Assembly: GCA_900550775.1 (NCBI GenBank)
Contig: URTH01000011.1
Location: 1-20,012, forward strand
Direction of reading: 5' to 3'
DNA length: 20,012 nt
From: an uncultured Eubacteriales bacterium
Lineage (GTDB): Bacteria; Bacillota; Clostridia; Monoglobales; Monoglobaceae
Shown here: positions 7,303-15,394 of the stretch, in pieces
Layout of the letters: each line of letters begins with the position of its first letter
Position numbering within the stretch: the stretch's first letter is position 1
Position numbers and translations under genes: made by a program
The notes under the pieces: model-generated
The model's input: the letters and a program-made list of their open reading frames with translations, nothing else
Told to the model about the DNA's origin: nothing
Database searches by the model: none

Positions 7303-7329
7303 GGCGGTGTAACTTTTACACCGCCTTTT
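7303..7329 (+). terminator. Intrinsic terminator after the rpiB-family gene
   Basis: A perfect 10-pair stem GGCGGTGTAA/TTACACCGCC with a 3-base loop is followed by TTTT, starting 6 bases after the stop. It separates this gene from manA, although readthrough is the only visible way to transcribe manA. Confidence 0.88.
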
Positions 7330-7357
7330 CATTGACAGAAAGGAGACAAGCTATTTA

Positions 7358-8317
7358 ATGGAACCGATTTTACTGACGCCGGCCTTTAAAGACTATCTTT
7401 GGGGCGGCACAAAATTAAAGACCGAATACGGTCTGAAAAGCGACCTTGACATCGTGGCGGAAAGCTGGGAGCTTTCCGTCCACAAGGACGGGCAGAGTAC
7501 CGTGGCCTCCGGGCCGGACGCCGGGCTTTCGCTCTCTGATTATTTAAAAAAATGCGGCAGATGCGCACTCGGAAAAAAGGCGGAGGCCTTTGACTACTTT
7601 CCGCTTTTGATTAAGCTGATCGACGCCAAGGACAATCTTTCGGTACAGGTGCACCCAAGCGATGCCTACGCCCTGAAAAATGAGGGTGAATACGGAAAAA
7701 CCGAGATGTGGTATATCTTAGAGGCAGAGCCGGGCGCGTCGCTCTATTACGGCTTAAATACGGCGATTACCAAAGAAGAATTTCAATCCCGTATCGAAAA
7801 CAACACCGTTTTGGAGGTGCTGCATCAGGTACCTGTGCACCGCGGTGATGTGTTCTTTATCGAGGCCGGTACCATTCATGCCATCGGAAAGGGCATTGTA
7901 ATTTGTGAGATTCAGCAAAATTCCAATACGACCTACCGCGTTTATGACTACGACCGCCGCGACAAAAACGGAAATACCCGGCCGCTGCATATCCAAAAGG
8001 CATTGGAGGTTGCAACGCTTGCGCCTGCCACTGCCCCGGCCATTGACCGCACCCCGATCAATGGTGACGGCTATCAGAAAGAGCTTTTGGCGTCGTGTCA
8101 CTACTTCACGGTCGAAAAGCTGACCGTAACGGGAAAGGCTGTCCTGCCTGTCACCGAGGATAGTTTTCAGTCCCTCATTGTCACGGACGGCAGCGCAGCC
8201 CTCCGCATGGGCGATACCGTTCTGCCGCTGAAAAAAGGCGGCAGCGTCTTTATCCCGGCGCAGGATAACACCTATACCGTCGAGGGCGATTGCAGCCTGA
8301 TTTTGTCCTGTTTATAA
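7358..8317 (+). CDS. manA: Mannose-6-phosphate isomerase, class I
   Basis: This enzyme converts mannose-6-phosphate and fructose-6-phosphate into each other, feeding mannose into glycolysis or supplying mannose units for surface glycans. The 319-residue protein is the short Firmicutes class I form. The zinc ligands are all visible: Gln97 and His99 in LSVQVHPSD, Glu116 in GKTEMWYI and His174 in EAGTIHAIG. YRVYDYDR at about 193-200 carries the catalytic Arg region. The N-terminal DYLWGGTKL is also typical. The AAGGAG ribosome site sits 12 bases before the ATG, a rather long spacing. No separate promoter is seen in the 28 bases after the preceding terminator, so expression probably relies on readthrough. 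Confidence 0.96.
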   Translation: MEPILLTPAFKDYLWGGTKLKTEYGLKSDLDIVAESWELSVHKDGQSTVASGPDAGLSLSDYLKKCGRCALGKKAEAFDYFPLLIKLIDAKDNLSVQVHPSDAYALKNEGEYGKTEMWYILEAEPGASLYYGLNTAITKEEFQSRIENNTVLEVLHQVPVHRGDVFFIEAGTIHAIGKGIVICEIQQNSNTTYRVYDYDRRDKNGNTRPLHIQKALEVATLAPATAPAIDRTPINGDGYQKELLASCHYFTVEKLTVTGKAVLPVTEDSFQSLIVTDGSAALRMGDTVLPLKKGGSVFIPAQDNTYTVEGDCSLILSCL

Positions 8318-8367
8318 CCAAAGACAAGGTGCGGCTCCTCGCCGCTTGCTGCATGTCAGATATATTT

Positions 8368-8405
8368 AACAAGGCGATGCATTGCAAAGAATGCATCGCC
8401 TTGTT
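8368..8405. terminator. Bidirectional terminator between manA and the PflX-like gene
   Basis: A perfect 16-pair stem (AACAAGGCGATGCATT with its complement) closes a 6-base loop. On the plus strand it is followed by TATTGTTC; on the minus strand it follows the PflX-like stop directly, sharing one base with it. It serves both convergent genes. Confidence 0.85.
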
Positions 8406-9295
8406 TATTGTTCTCCGTAGTCAAACTTTGGCACATATTCTTCTTTTGCAGAGGAACGCTCCTGCATATAACCGCGCACAAAGCCCAATTCCTGTGCGGC
8501 CTCGACCACCTTTTTATACTCAAAGGTGGTGATTCTTCGGTTCAGCGTCTGATCCTTCTTTGCCAGGTGCGCCGGAAAATACTGACTCATCAGGCTGATC
8601 GCCATCTTTTCAGCGTCATAATGCTCCGCTAAGTAATTTAAAATCCGAATACTGTCCCGATAACCGCCGGGCAAAACCAAATGCCGCACCATAACACCCT
8701 TTTGCATATGCCCATCCTTGTCGGTTTCCGCATAGCCGACCTGGCGCATCATCTCGTCAAGCGCCGCGGCCGCAACCGAAAAATAGTCCGGGGCAGCGGA
8801 ATACCTTGCGCTCATCGAAGAGGACGCATATTTAAAATCCGGCAGATAAATATCGATCAGCCCTTCAAGAGCGCGCAGCGACTCTGCCTTATCATAGCCG
8901 GAGGTATTATAAATGACCGGGATGGAAAGCTTGGGTCTGAGCCTTTGCAGCAGCGGAACCAGCCGGGACACCATATGGCTTGGCGTAACCAGGTTGATGT
9001 TTGCCGCGCCCCTGTCCTGCAGCGCCAGAATTTCTTCTTCCAGTGTTTTTGCGCTGACCTTTTTGCCCTTTCCCTCTGCCGATATCGCGTGGTTTTGACA
9101 AAACACACACCGCAGATTACAGCCGGAAAAGAAAACCGTCCCGGAGCCGCTGCCGTAAGAGATACAAGGCTCTTCCCACAGATGCAGCCCCACTCTGGCA
9201 ATCACAAACGCATCGCCGACGCCGCAAAATCCGGTTTTCGTGCCGCGGTCAACGCCGCATGCTCTGGGACACGCATTGCAGTATTGCTGATTCAT
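8405..9295 (-). CDS. PflX-like radical-SAM protein (COG1313)
   Basis: The 296-residue protein belongs to the radical-SAM superfamily, in the PflX/COG1313 group related to pyruvate-formate-lyase activating enzymes. The SAM-binding iron-sulfur cluster uses GCNLRCVFCQN (Cys59, Cys63, Cys66). An additional cysteine set at the N-terminus (Cys6, Cys9, Cys13, Cys24) is typical of this group. Conserved PSHMVSRL and SGYD stretches follow. The partner enzyme is not known for the family, and no glycyl-radical enzyme is encoded nearby. The ATG at 9295 follows a GGGGGATGG ribosome site. It lies downstream of the PqqD/kinase operon on the same strand, behind a hairpin, so some readthrough is possible. No clear promoter is seen. 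Confidence 0.87.
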   Translation of the reverse strand: MNQQYCNACPRACGVDRGTKTGFCGVGDAFVIARVGLHLWEEPCISYGSGSGTVFFSGCNLRCVFCQNHAISAEGKGKKVSAKTLEEEILALQDRGAANINLVTPSHMVSRLVPLLQRLRPKLSIPVIYNTSGYDKAESLRALEGLIDIYLPDFKYASSSMSARYSAAPDYFSVAAAALDEMMRQVGYAETDKDGHMQKGVMVRHLVLPGGYRDSIRILNYLAEHYDAEKMAISLMSQYFPAHLAKKDQTLNRRITTFEYKKVVEAAQELGFVRGYMQERSSAKEEYVPKFDYGEQ

Positions 9296-9331
9296 CTTCC
9301 ATCCCCCTATTTGATACCTATTTACACGTTT

Positions 9332-9356
9332 AAGGGGCTGCCGCCGGCAGCCCCTT
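9332..9356. terminator. Hairpin after the Wzz-like gene
   Basis: A perfect 11-pair stem AAGGGGCTGCC/GGCAGCCCCTT has a 3-base loop. On the minus strand only TT follows before AAACG, so it is a strong hairpin with a weak T tract. It probably ends most of the long operon with leakage into the PflX-like gene. Confidence 0.65.
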
Positions 9357-9373
9357 GCTTATTTCCTGCTTGT

Positions 9374-10120
9374 TTATCGTTTATATGGCTGACCGTAATG
9401 GTAATAACCTTCGCTATCAGCCACGCCGTCCTCAATGGTCGGAATCAAGCCCAGCACGGGAAGATGAAAGATCGTCTCAATCTCCTCGACGCTTTTAATG
9501 GTCTGATCCAAGAGAAACCGCAGAAATACATAGCCTGCCGCAGCGACAAACCCAATGATTGCGCCCAGTGCCGTATTGCGCGGCACGCTCGGCGAAGCCG
9601 GGGCTTTCGGCACCTCGGCCGGGTCGATAATCGTTGCGCTGCCGGCCACTACCACGCGCGCAATCTCGTCCGGTGCAAGATTTAAAATCGTATTGGCAAG
9701 ATTGGCCGCCATCTGCGGATTGGTATGGCTGACGCTGATCTTCAGCATACCGGTTCCCTCCACATTGGTGATCGTGGACATTCCCTGAATTGCGGCATAG
9801 CTGTATCCGCTGTCACTCTTATCCGCAACATCTTTAAAAAAGGTGTTGCTGCTCAGTATCTGGCCGTAGGTTTTTGCAAGCTCCTGCGATACCATCAAAT
9901 CGCTTAAATTGGTATCCTGCTTAATGCTGCCCGAAATCGCGTTCACATCACCCGTAATATAAAGGGTTCCGCTTGCCACATAAATCGGATCAACCATATA
10001 GCTTGTATAAAAATACGCTCCAATCGCCACAATGAGAGTCGAAATCAAAAGTAAAGGCCATTTGGGGAGCATCAACGCCACCACCTTGCTTATGCTTAAT
10101 TCTTCGTTCAATTCTGCCAC
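9374..10120 (-). CDS. Wzz/CpsC-like polysaccharide chain-length regulator
   Basis: The 248-residue protein is of the Wzz/YveK/CpsC type, which sets chain length in capsule or exopolysaccharide assembly. It has an N-terminal membrane helix (about 20-42, PLLLISTLIVAIGAYFYTSY) and an extracytoplasmic alpha/beta domain. The family's proline-rich motif PKAPASPSVPRN comes before a second helix (about 188-206, ALGAIIGFVAAAGYVFLRFL). The tail is tyrosine-rich (SEGYYHYGQPYKR), a trait more usual on the partner tyrosine kinase CpsD. No such kinase or glycosyltransferase is in the window. The start is GTG at 10120 with AGGA 7 bases before it. It lies 9 bases after the SLH gene and is the last gene of the operon. 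Confidence 0.85.
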   Translation of the reverse strand: MAELNEELSISKVVALMLPKWPLLLISTLIVAIGAYFYTSYMVDPIYVASGTLYITGDVNAISGSIKQDTNLSDLMVSQELAKTYGQILSSNTFFKDVADKSDSGYSYAAIQGMSTITNVEGTGMLKISVSHTNPQMAANLANTILNLAPDEIARVVVAGSATIIDPAEVPKAPASPSVPRNTALGAIIGFVAAAGYVFLRFLLDQTIKSVEEIETIFHLPVLGLIPTIEDGVADSEGYYHYGQPYKR

Positions 10121-10129
10121 AATCCTTTC

Positions 10130-11593
10130 CTATTTTACAAATGCACGAACCGCCCGATATTTGCTTCCGTCAAGTACAACGTCCATCACCGGTGTCCCTG
10201 TTGCAATGTCTATGATATAGCGATCCGCTTTGTATTCTTGTCCAAAGTCATTGTTTGGCAACAGCTGGTTTAAGGTCAGGTGTTCCGGATTTTCTTTCAT
10301 CTCAAGCTGAACGCGGATGATGACAGTATCCTTTTGCTGCACCACCATGGACGGATAAAAGCTCCATCCAAACTTCACCGAACTCGGGAATTTTTCAGAA
10401 ATCTGGCTTAAAAATCCTGCAAATGTCGCAGCAAAATCCTCACCGAACTGATTAAAGTCCGCCGGCTTTGCCTCGGCAGACATCGGCGTCTCGTAAACGG
10501 AAACCGGTACCTCATCTAAGATATAGGCATAATCTGCCGCATTCTTCGGATAGGGATAGGTCTGCTTTAAAAAGCGTGTATTGTGTTCATCGCCGTAAGC
10601 GTGCGTTAGGCCTACCACCTCGTCAAGCTGAAGCAGCAGACACGCCGCGTCTTTGACCGTTACTTCATTTTTCGCGCCAAGATAAGGCTCACTGTAGAGT
10701 AGGACGTTATTCTTACGGGCAAACTGCAATGCCATTTTTGCGTTCTTTTCCGTAATGTCTGCATCGGTATAGGTGTCGCTGCCAAAAGAGAGCGCACCGC
10801 TTGTCTGCCGCATTGCATAAAAGCTCAGCATGGCCGCCGCGTCCTGCACGGTTGCCGTCTTGTCCATATATTCCTTGTTTGCCTTATCCTCGCCGATGCA
10901 CTCTTCGGCAACAAGCTGGATTGCCTTGGCGTATTCGCCGTCAAAGGACGGTAGCTTTTTTAGGTTGACATAAGAGGGGGTATCTGCCTCGGTGCCGATA
11001 CGGACTGCTATGCTTGCAATCTGTCCGTTCGTCAGCGTTTTTGCCTCATCATATGCGATCCCGGTTCTCAGATCATCCCAGACAATACGCAAAATGTCGG
11101 AGGAAACAGTATCCTTAAACCCGATATGCCCAAGCTCTCCCTCACAGCGTACAATCATGGTTGCCGCCTCGGCACGGGTCAGTGTCGAATCCAGACGGAG
11201 GTTAAACCCATCGTCCCCCTTCATCACGCCGCGCGCATATGCCCAGGCAACTGCATCGGGGTTGTCACTGGTTCTCGTCACCGCAGCCGGTGCAACCTCG
11301 GCCGGTTTTCCGGCTCTCTCCCAGAGATATTCCGCCGCCTCGTCACGGGTTGCCGGCCGATCCGGGTAGCGCATGGGGTCGCCGCCTGCCATTTTGGCAA
11401 ACTGCCAGCGCGTCACCAATTCATCCGGCTTAAACTCGCCGTCGGGAAACCCGTTAACACGGCCGTCGCTGTGCATTTTATCCACGGCGCTGTATGCCCA
11501 ATGCTCCTCCGGCAAATCCGGGAAAGCCGCCGCAAACGCGGACGTGCAAAGCATTGCCGCACAAAGCGGAAGGACTGTCCAAAACTTTTTCAT
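10130..11593 (-). CDS. Secreted SLH-domain protein
   Basis: The 487-residue protein has a signal peptide (MKKFWTVLPLCAAMLCTSAFA). S-layer-homology repeats follow: one clear at about 24-70 (FPDLPEEHWAYSAVDKM, GRVNGFPDGEFKPDELVTR), a second at about 108-150 (GVMKGDDGFNLRLDSTLTRAEA) and a degenerate third at about 155-200. SLH repeats bind secondary cell-wall polymers, so the protein should sit on the cell wall. The rest (about 200-487) matches no family I recognise. Its C-terminal part (about 385-487) looks like a compact mixed alpha/beta domain. The ATG overlaps the stop of the kinase gene in an ATGA arrangement, with GAGAGGAG inside the kinase end, so the two are translationally coupled. Confidence 0.88.
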   Translation of the reverse strand: MKKFWTVLPLCAAMLCTSAFAAAFPDLPEEHWAYSAVDKMHSDGRVNGFPDGEFKPDELVTRWQFAKMAGGDPMRYPDRPATRDEAAEYLWERAGKPAEVAPAAVTRTSDNPDAVAWAYARGVMKGDDGFNLRLDSTLTRAEAATMIVRCEGELGHIGFKDTVSSDILRIVWDDLRTGIAYDEAKTLTNGQIASIAVRIGTEADTPSYVNLKKLPSFDGEYAKAIQLVAEECIGEDKANKEYMDKTATVQDAAAMLSFYAMRQTSGALSFGSDTYTDADITEKNAKMALQFARKNNVLLYSEPYLGAKNEVTVKDAACLLLQLDEVVGLTHAYGDEHNTRFLKQTYPYPKNAADYAYILDEVPVSVYETPMSAEAKPADFNQFGEDFAATFAGFLSQISEKFPSSVKFGWSFYPSMVVQQKDTVIIRVQLEMKENPEHLTLNQLLPNNDFGQEYKADRYIIDIATGTPVMDVVLDGSKYRAVRAFVK

Positions 11594-12474
11594 AGCGATA
11601 ACTCCTCTCTCACGGTTTTCACCGCATCATAAGAAATATTACAGGTTAAACGATAGATCGGTACACGTTCTATCAGTGCGGCGCAATGCTCTGCCGCAAG
11701 CGACATGCTGTCCGCAAAAGGAAACTTTCTGCATTCGCCGAGCAGTCTGCCAAACGCCTGCGCGGTCGGCAGCGGCGCTATGGCATTTTTCTCACCGCGC
11801 TCTAAAAATACGATCGCATGGAGCGGAACGGAAAGATTCTCGTTCAGCCTGGTCTTGCCGCTCCAGGGACTGCCGCAGGCCAAAACATGATCCGGCCTGT
11901 CCAGCCGCAGCACCGGCGTATCATCGTTAATCATTACCGTGTTTGGCACATGCTTTTGCCAAAGCCCGGTATGGGTACTCTTTCCCGTGCCGGACGGCGC
12001 GGAAAATAAAATTGCCTTACCGTCTACCGCGATGCAGGAGCTGTGCAGCACCATGCGCGAATGCCTTAAGCACATATCGCTAAAGGCCTGTCCGGCAAAC
12101 AAAAAATCACGGGAATCAACCGTATCGGGATCATCACCGTCTGCCGTCTCTTCACCGTCATCCACCGAAAAGACGGAAATATCCGTGCGATCCTGTAAAA
12201 AATCCATTCTGGCGCTGACGATATCATCAAATCCCGGCAGCGTCCGCCAGGCGGTCCTGATGCCGTCCTGCTCTGACAGGCGCCAAACCAAGTGATTGGA
12301 TAAAACTTTGCCCGCCGGCTTTGGAATTTGTGTGCCGCGCTCAACAAAAATCCCTAAATCGCAGATACGCTCCCTCTCGTTTTCAAGAGGGAGCGTATAC
12401 TTTGCCATACAGGATTTCATATACTCTCTGCCGCCCTGCAGCTCCACCGCAAGGCCGGAAATCTCGTATTTCAT
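11590..12474 (-). CDS. HPr-kinase-like P-loop kinase of a peptide-modification system
   Basis: The 294-residue protein resembles the catalytic half of HPr serine kinase. The P-loop is SAPSGTGKST at 158-167. A Walker-B-like INDDTPVL follows at about 182, and GSPWSGKTRLN at about 201-211 matches the conserved PWSGK motif of HprK-related kinases encoded beside PqqD-like proteins. The N-terminal 130 residues are a less conserved domain. It lacks the usual N-terminal HprK domain, and no ptsH is nearby. Relatives phosphorylate serine residues of small peptides, as in paeninodin-type pathways. Here the obvious candidate target is the 75-residue protein encoded 6 bases upstream. The ATG at 12474 lacks a ribosome site, so translation is probably coupled to that small gene. 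The kinase family is clear; the substrate is inferred. Confidence 0.85.
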   Translation of the reverse strand: MKYEISGLAVELQGGREYMKSCMAKYTLPLENERERICDLGIFVERGTQIPKPAGKVLSNHLVWRLSEQDGIRTAWRTLPGFDDIVSARMDFLQDRTDISVFSVDDGEETADGDDPDTVDSRDFLFAGQAFSDMCLRHSRMVLHSSCIAVDGKAILFSAPSGTGKSTHTGLWQKHVPNTVMINDDTPVLRLDRPDHVLACGSPWSGKTRLNENLSVPLHAIVFLERGEKNAIAPLPTAQAFGRLLGECRKFPFADSMSLAAEHCAALIERVPIYRLTCNISYDAVKTVREELSL

Positions 12475-12480
12475 CGCGTT

Positions 12481-12708
12481 TTATGCACCAGCAGTTCCGT
12501 TACTTGCGGTAACTTCCATCAACTTAATTTCAGTATCAGTCGCTGCTTTCAGCATATCCTTTCTCGTGAAACCAGTGGTACCACCCTGATATACCGAAGT
12601 CGGCACCTTTACAAAAGCAATGTGGCTATCTTTTTCCAGGTTTACCGGCTGCAATCTGGGCATCTCAAAACTGCCTGCACCGGCATAACCAAAAGCTAAC
12701 TTTTTCAT
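12481..12708 (-). CDS. 75-residue small protein, candidate substrate/precursor peptide
   Basis: I do not recognise this family. The product starts MKKLAFGYAGAGSFEMPRLQ and ends LMEVTASNGTAGA. It has no cysteine, no signal peptide and no membrane segment. About 13 Ser/Thr residues are present, many in the second half and at the end. A GGGAGGAG ribosome site fits the ATG at 12708 (9 bases) better than the ATG at 12714, which is only one base away. It lies between the secreted protein (23 bases before) and the HprK-like kinase (6 bases after), inside an operon with a PqqD-like protein and an exporter. That is where a RiPP precursor or a kinase substrate would be expected. It could equally be a scaffold or an immunity-type factor. 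Confidence 0.7.
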   Translation of the reverse strand: MKKLAFGYAGAGSFEMPRLQPVNLEKDSHIAFVKVPTSVYQGGTTGFTRKDMLKAATDTEIKLMEVTASNGTAGA

Positions 12709-12731
12709 CTTCATTCTCCTCCCATCTACAA

Positions 12732-13685
12732 TTATTTTACTAAGCTACCGGATGTATTTTCAGTCACATCGGTTTTAATTTCAAATACCTTATCAGAAAA
12801 CACTCTACTTTCCTCAGCACCATAATATGCCTTTGCGTACACGGTTCCGCTCAAATTACCGCTTGCAATATCCTGCAGCTTAATTGCAAACACACCGTCT
12901 GTACCCTTACCTAATGCAGGATAATATGTTGCACCGCTAAAATCTTTACTCGTCGAAATAGCAATACCATACTCACTTGCGGCGCCAACAACCTTAGCCA
13001 TTGCAATCACAGACTTTATACCGCCATCTACCAGGCACCCTGCGCCAATGGTTTCAGCTGCCGTTGCAGCAGTTTCCGCAGTTGTTGTAATCGCGATCTG
13101 CCCGCCAGAGGTCAGATCTGATTTTTTAATCCAAACCTTGCCGTTACCCACAAAATAATCGACAATTGCGGTTTCGCCAATCGTAACAGCGCTCACTCCA
13201 CTATTTTTGCCCAAAGAAATCCCGATATAATCGTCGCCTGCAGCACTATTCAAATCCAAATTCTGATCTGCTACCGCATCTCCATCAACCGTCACATTAA
13301 CCGATGTCTTTGCCGCCGGAATCGTGCCGGTATACGGAGTAAAAGCGCCGCTATCATTCTTACCGCCAACCTTTACCTTTGCGTCCACATCCGTGGTGTC
13401 TGTAACGTACTCAAAGGTCACTGTTGTGCCGGTTGCCGTTTGCTGATCAATGTAAACAATCTGATCACCGCTCGTTACTGTATCCACATCCTTATTGTAC
13501 GCCAGGTAGGTGTAGATATCACCACTTGCGCCTTGCACGGTAGACGTAACCTTAATTTTTGACGTATCCGCCCCGTTATAAACGGTCGTTGTCGCCACGC
13601 TCGGCGTTGCAGCCGATACCCCAACTGTTGCCGCGATGCAGGTCACCCCCACCACTGCACTAACCAATCTTTTTAACACTTGCAT
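12732..13685 (-). CDS. Secreted Ig-like protein of unknown function
   Basis: The 317-residue protein has a Sec signal (LKRLVSAVVGVTCIAATVGVSAA, cut probably after about residue 26). The mature part is rich in Thr, Ala, Gly, Asp and Val, with alternating beta-type stretches. A segment at about 235-305 (YGIAISTSKDFSGATYYPAL then GTVYAKAYYG) resembles Ig-like or fibronectin-III-like domains of clostridial surface proteins. No sortase motif, SLH repeat or lipobox is seen. The drawn ATG at 13685 touches the AAGGAGGAG ribosome site (2 bases), so the GTG at 13679, 8 bases from it, may be the real start. Its base composition looks more AT-rich than the neighbouring genes. Its place after the exporter suggests it is a partner or target of the peptide system. 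Confidence 0.75.
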   Translation of the reverse strand: MQVLKRLVSAVVGVTCIAATVGVSAATPSVATTTVYNGADTSKIKVTSTVQGASGDIYTYLAYNKDVDTVTSGDQIVYIDQQTATGTTVTFEYVTDTTDVDAKVKVGGKNDSGAFTPYTGTIPAAKTSVNVTVDGDAVADQNLDLNSAAGDDYIGISLGKNSGVSAVTIGETAIVDYFVGNGKVWIKKSDLTSGGQIAITTTAETAATAAETIGAGCLVDGGIKSVIAMAKVVGAASEYGIAISTSKDFSGATYYPALGKGTDGVFAIKLQDIASGNLSGTVYAKAYYGAEESRVFSDKVFEIKTDVTENTSGSLVK

Positions 13686-13692
13686 CTCCTCC

Positions 13693-13709
13693 TTATGTCC
13701 TTGACATAA
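13693..13709 (-). promoter_or_regulatory. Small inverted repeat just before the secreted-protein ribosome site
   Basis: TTATGTC and GACATAA pair around a 3-base loop, one base before AAGGAGGAG. It lies in the 46-base gap between the exporter and the secreted-protein gene, behind an AT-rich stretch (TTTATATATT). It may be an operator or a hairpin that sets translation of the downstream gene. Confidence 0.45.
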
Positions 13710-13731
13710 AAATATATAAAGTTATTTATTC

Positions 13732-15378
13732 TTATTCGTGTTGTAGTGCGATCTTGCCGTCCTGCATATGCAGCACACGGTCGCAAAGTGCAGATACCGT
13801 ATCGCGGTGCGTCACAAAAATTACCGTTCTGCCGCTATGACACAAATGATGCAAAATCTTCTCTTCCGTATCGGCAGATAAAGCCGATGTGGACTCATCC
13901 ATCAAAAGAACCTGTGCACGGCTGTACAGCGCCCTGGCAATCGCCATCCGCTGCCGCTGGCCGCCGGAAAGTCTGCCGCCGCCCTCACCCAAGAAGGTGT
14001 CAATCCCATCGGGGAGTGCGTCAATCACGTCCTCACATTCTGCCATTCGTACTGCCGCTTTGAACCGTTCCATATCCGGTTCTTCTTCAAAAAGAGTGAT
14101 GTTTTCAAGCACACTACCGGACAACAAAAGGAAATCCTGCGGTACATAGGCAAACATGCCGCGCAGCGCACTGTTTAACGGAACGCTGCCGTCTGCGGTC
14201 TCTAATGTAATCGTGCCGGAATCCGGCCGTAAAATTCCTGCAAGCAGGTTTAGCAGTGTACTCTTTCCCGCACCGGAATTGCCGGTGACTGCTGTCAGTT
14301 TATTTTTCAAAAACGAGGCGTCCGCATGCCGCAGCACCGGCAATGCCCCGTACGAAAAATCCAAATCAGAGATTTGTATCTCGAAAAGGCTTTGATAAAG
14401 CGCATCGGTATCTGCCGCAGGGAGTTCTTCATCCTCCGGCAAATTCCAGATTTCCTCCAAGCGTTCTTCCGAAGCATGGATGGACAAATACTGCGGAAAC
14501 AAGGATGCCAAATCGCGAAACGGCGTTGTCACGTCCCCGGTGAGTCCCAAGACCGCCGTCAAGGTACCGAACGTCATCACGCCGCGGGATATCTGCCACG
14601 CACCGTAGGCCAGCGCCATATAATAACCGGCCGACATTGCAACATAAAAACAGATATTTGCCCCGATGCTCAAACGATTTTTGCGGATCGTCAAAGCATA
14701 TGCATCATCCTGCGCCCGTCCCAACTGACGCAGCACCACAGAATAAACGGAAAAGGCTTTAATCACCGTCAGATTCTGGGCGGTCTCCTGAATAAAGGAT
14801 CGGATTCTGCCCTCACACGCGCGGCATTCCCGAAAGATGTCGCCCGTCATTTTGCGATAAAGCCGTGCAAAGCCCAGCATCAAAATGCCGGCAAGCACGC
14901 ACAAAACCGCCAGAACCGAATCCAGCATCAATAATGCGCCAAAGCTGAGCAGAATCCGTGTCCCCACGGAAATCAGCGAGGGAATCACATTGCCCACGCC
15001 CTCTGCCACGATCGAAGAATCCCCGGATATCCGATTTACCAGCTCTCCGGAGTGAAACCCCTCCACCGAACGCTTTTGCTTATGTAAATATCTTTCAAAC
15101 AGCTGCGACTGAATCTTAAAGCGAATCTTCGTCACGGTGTCCACGTGCAGCACGGTCAAAAGAACTTCTAACAATAATTGTAATAACAAAACCCCTAAAA
15201 GGAGCAGTCCGATCGGCAGCAACCGACCCGGAACCTGTCCGGTTGCGGTATCAACCACCTTTTTGGATATCAGCGCCATATAGACGCCGCAGGCAGAGCC
15301 GAGCGCCCCCAGAACGGAAAGCACGGCGATCTTATGCCAGGACCCGGACAAGAATCTGCGGAAAAGATGCTGGTTCAT
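13732..15378 (-). CDS. ABC transporter, fused permease and ATPase, peptide-exporter type
   Basis: The 548-residue protein has an N-terminal membrane domain with about six helices (residues 15-300) and a C-terminal ATPase. Walker A is GNSGAGKST at about 366-374, the signature LSGGQRQ at about 470, Walker B VLLMDE at about 490 and the H-loop His near 524. It works as a homodimer or heterodimer to pump a substrate out. No C39 peptidase domain precedes the helices, so it cannot cut leader peptides itself. The ATG at 15378 follows GGAGGG; an in-frame start at 15438 would overlap the PqqD-like gene and lacks a site. It begins 16 bases after the PqqD-like stop. Export of the small protein or a modified peptide is the likely job. 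Confidence 0.92.
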   Translation of the reverse strand: MNQHLFRRFLSGSWHKIAVLSVLGALGSACGVYMALISKKVVDTATGQVPGRLLPIGLLLLGVLLLQLLLEVLLTVLHVDTVTKIRFKIQSQLFERYLHKQKRSVEGFHSGELVNRISGDSSIVAEGVGNVIPSLISVGTRILLSFGALLMLDSVLAVLCVLAGILMLGFARLYRKMTGDIFRECRACEGRIRSFIQETAQNLTVIKAFSVYSVVLRQLGRAQDDAYALTIRKNRLSIGANICFYVAMSAGYYMALAYGAWQISRGVMTFGTLTAVLGLTGDVTTPFRDLASLFPQYLSIHASEERLEEIWNLPEDEELPAADTDALYQSLFEIQISDLDFSYGALPVLRHADASFLKNKLTAVTGNSGAGKSTLLNLLAGILRPDSGTITLETADGSVPLNSALRGMFAYVPQDFLLLSGSVLENITLFEEEPDMERFKAAVRMAECEDVIDALPDGIDTFLGEGGGRLSGGQRQRMAIARALYSRAQVLLMDESTSALSADTEEKILHHLCHSGRTVIFVTHRDTVSALCDRVLHMQDGKIALQHE

Positions 15379-15394
15379 AATATCCCTCCCGCGG

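Noticed and set aside
8681..9685. 334-codon plus-strand open frame across two minus-strand genes
   Set aside because: It is antisense to the PflX-like and Wzz-like genes and reads through their terminator hairpin; no family features.
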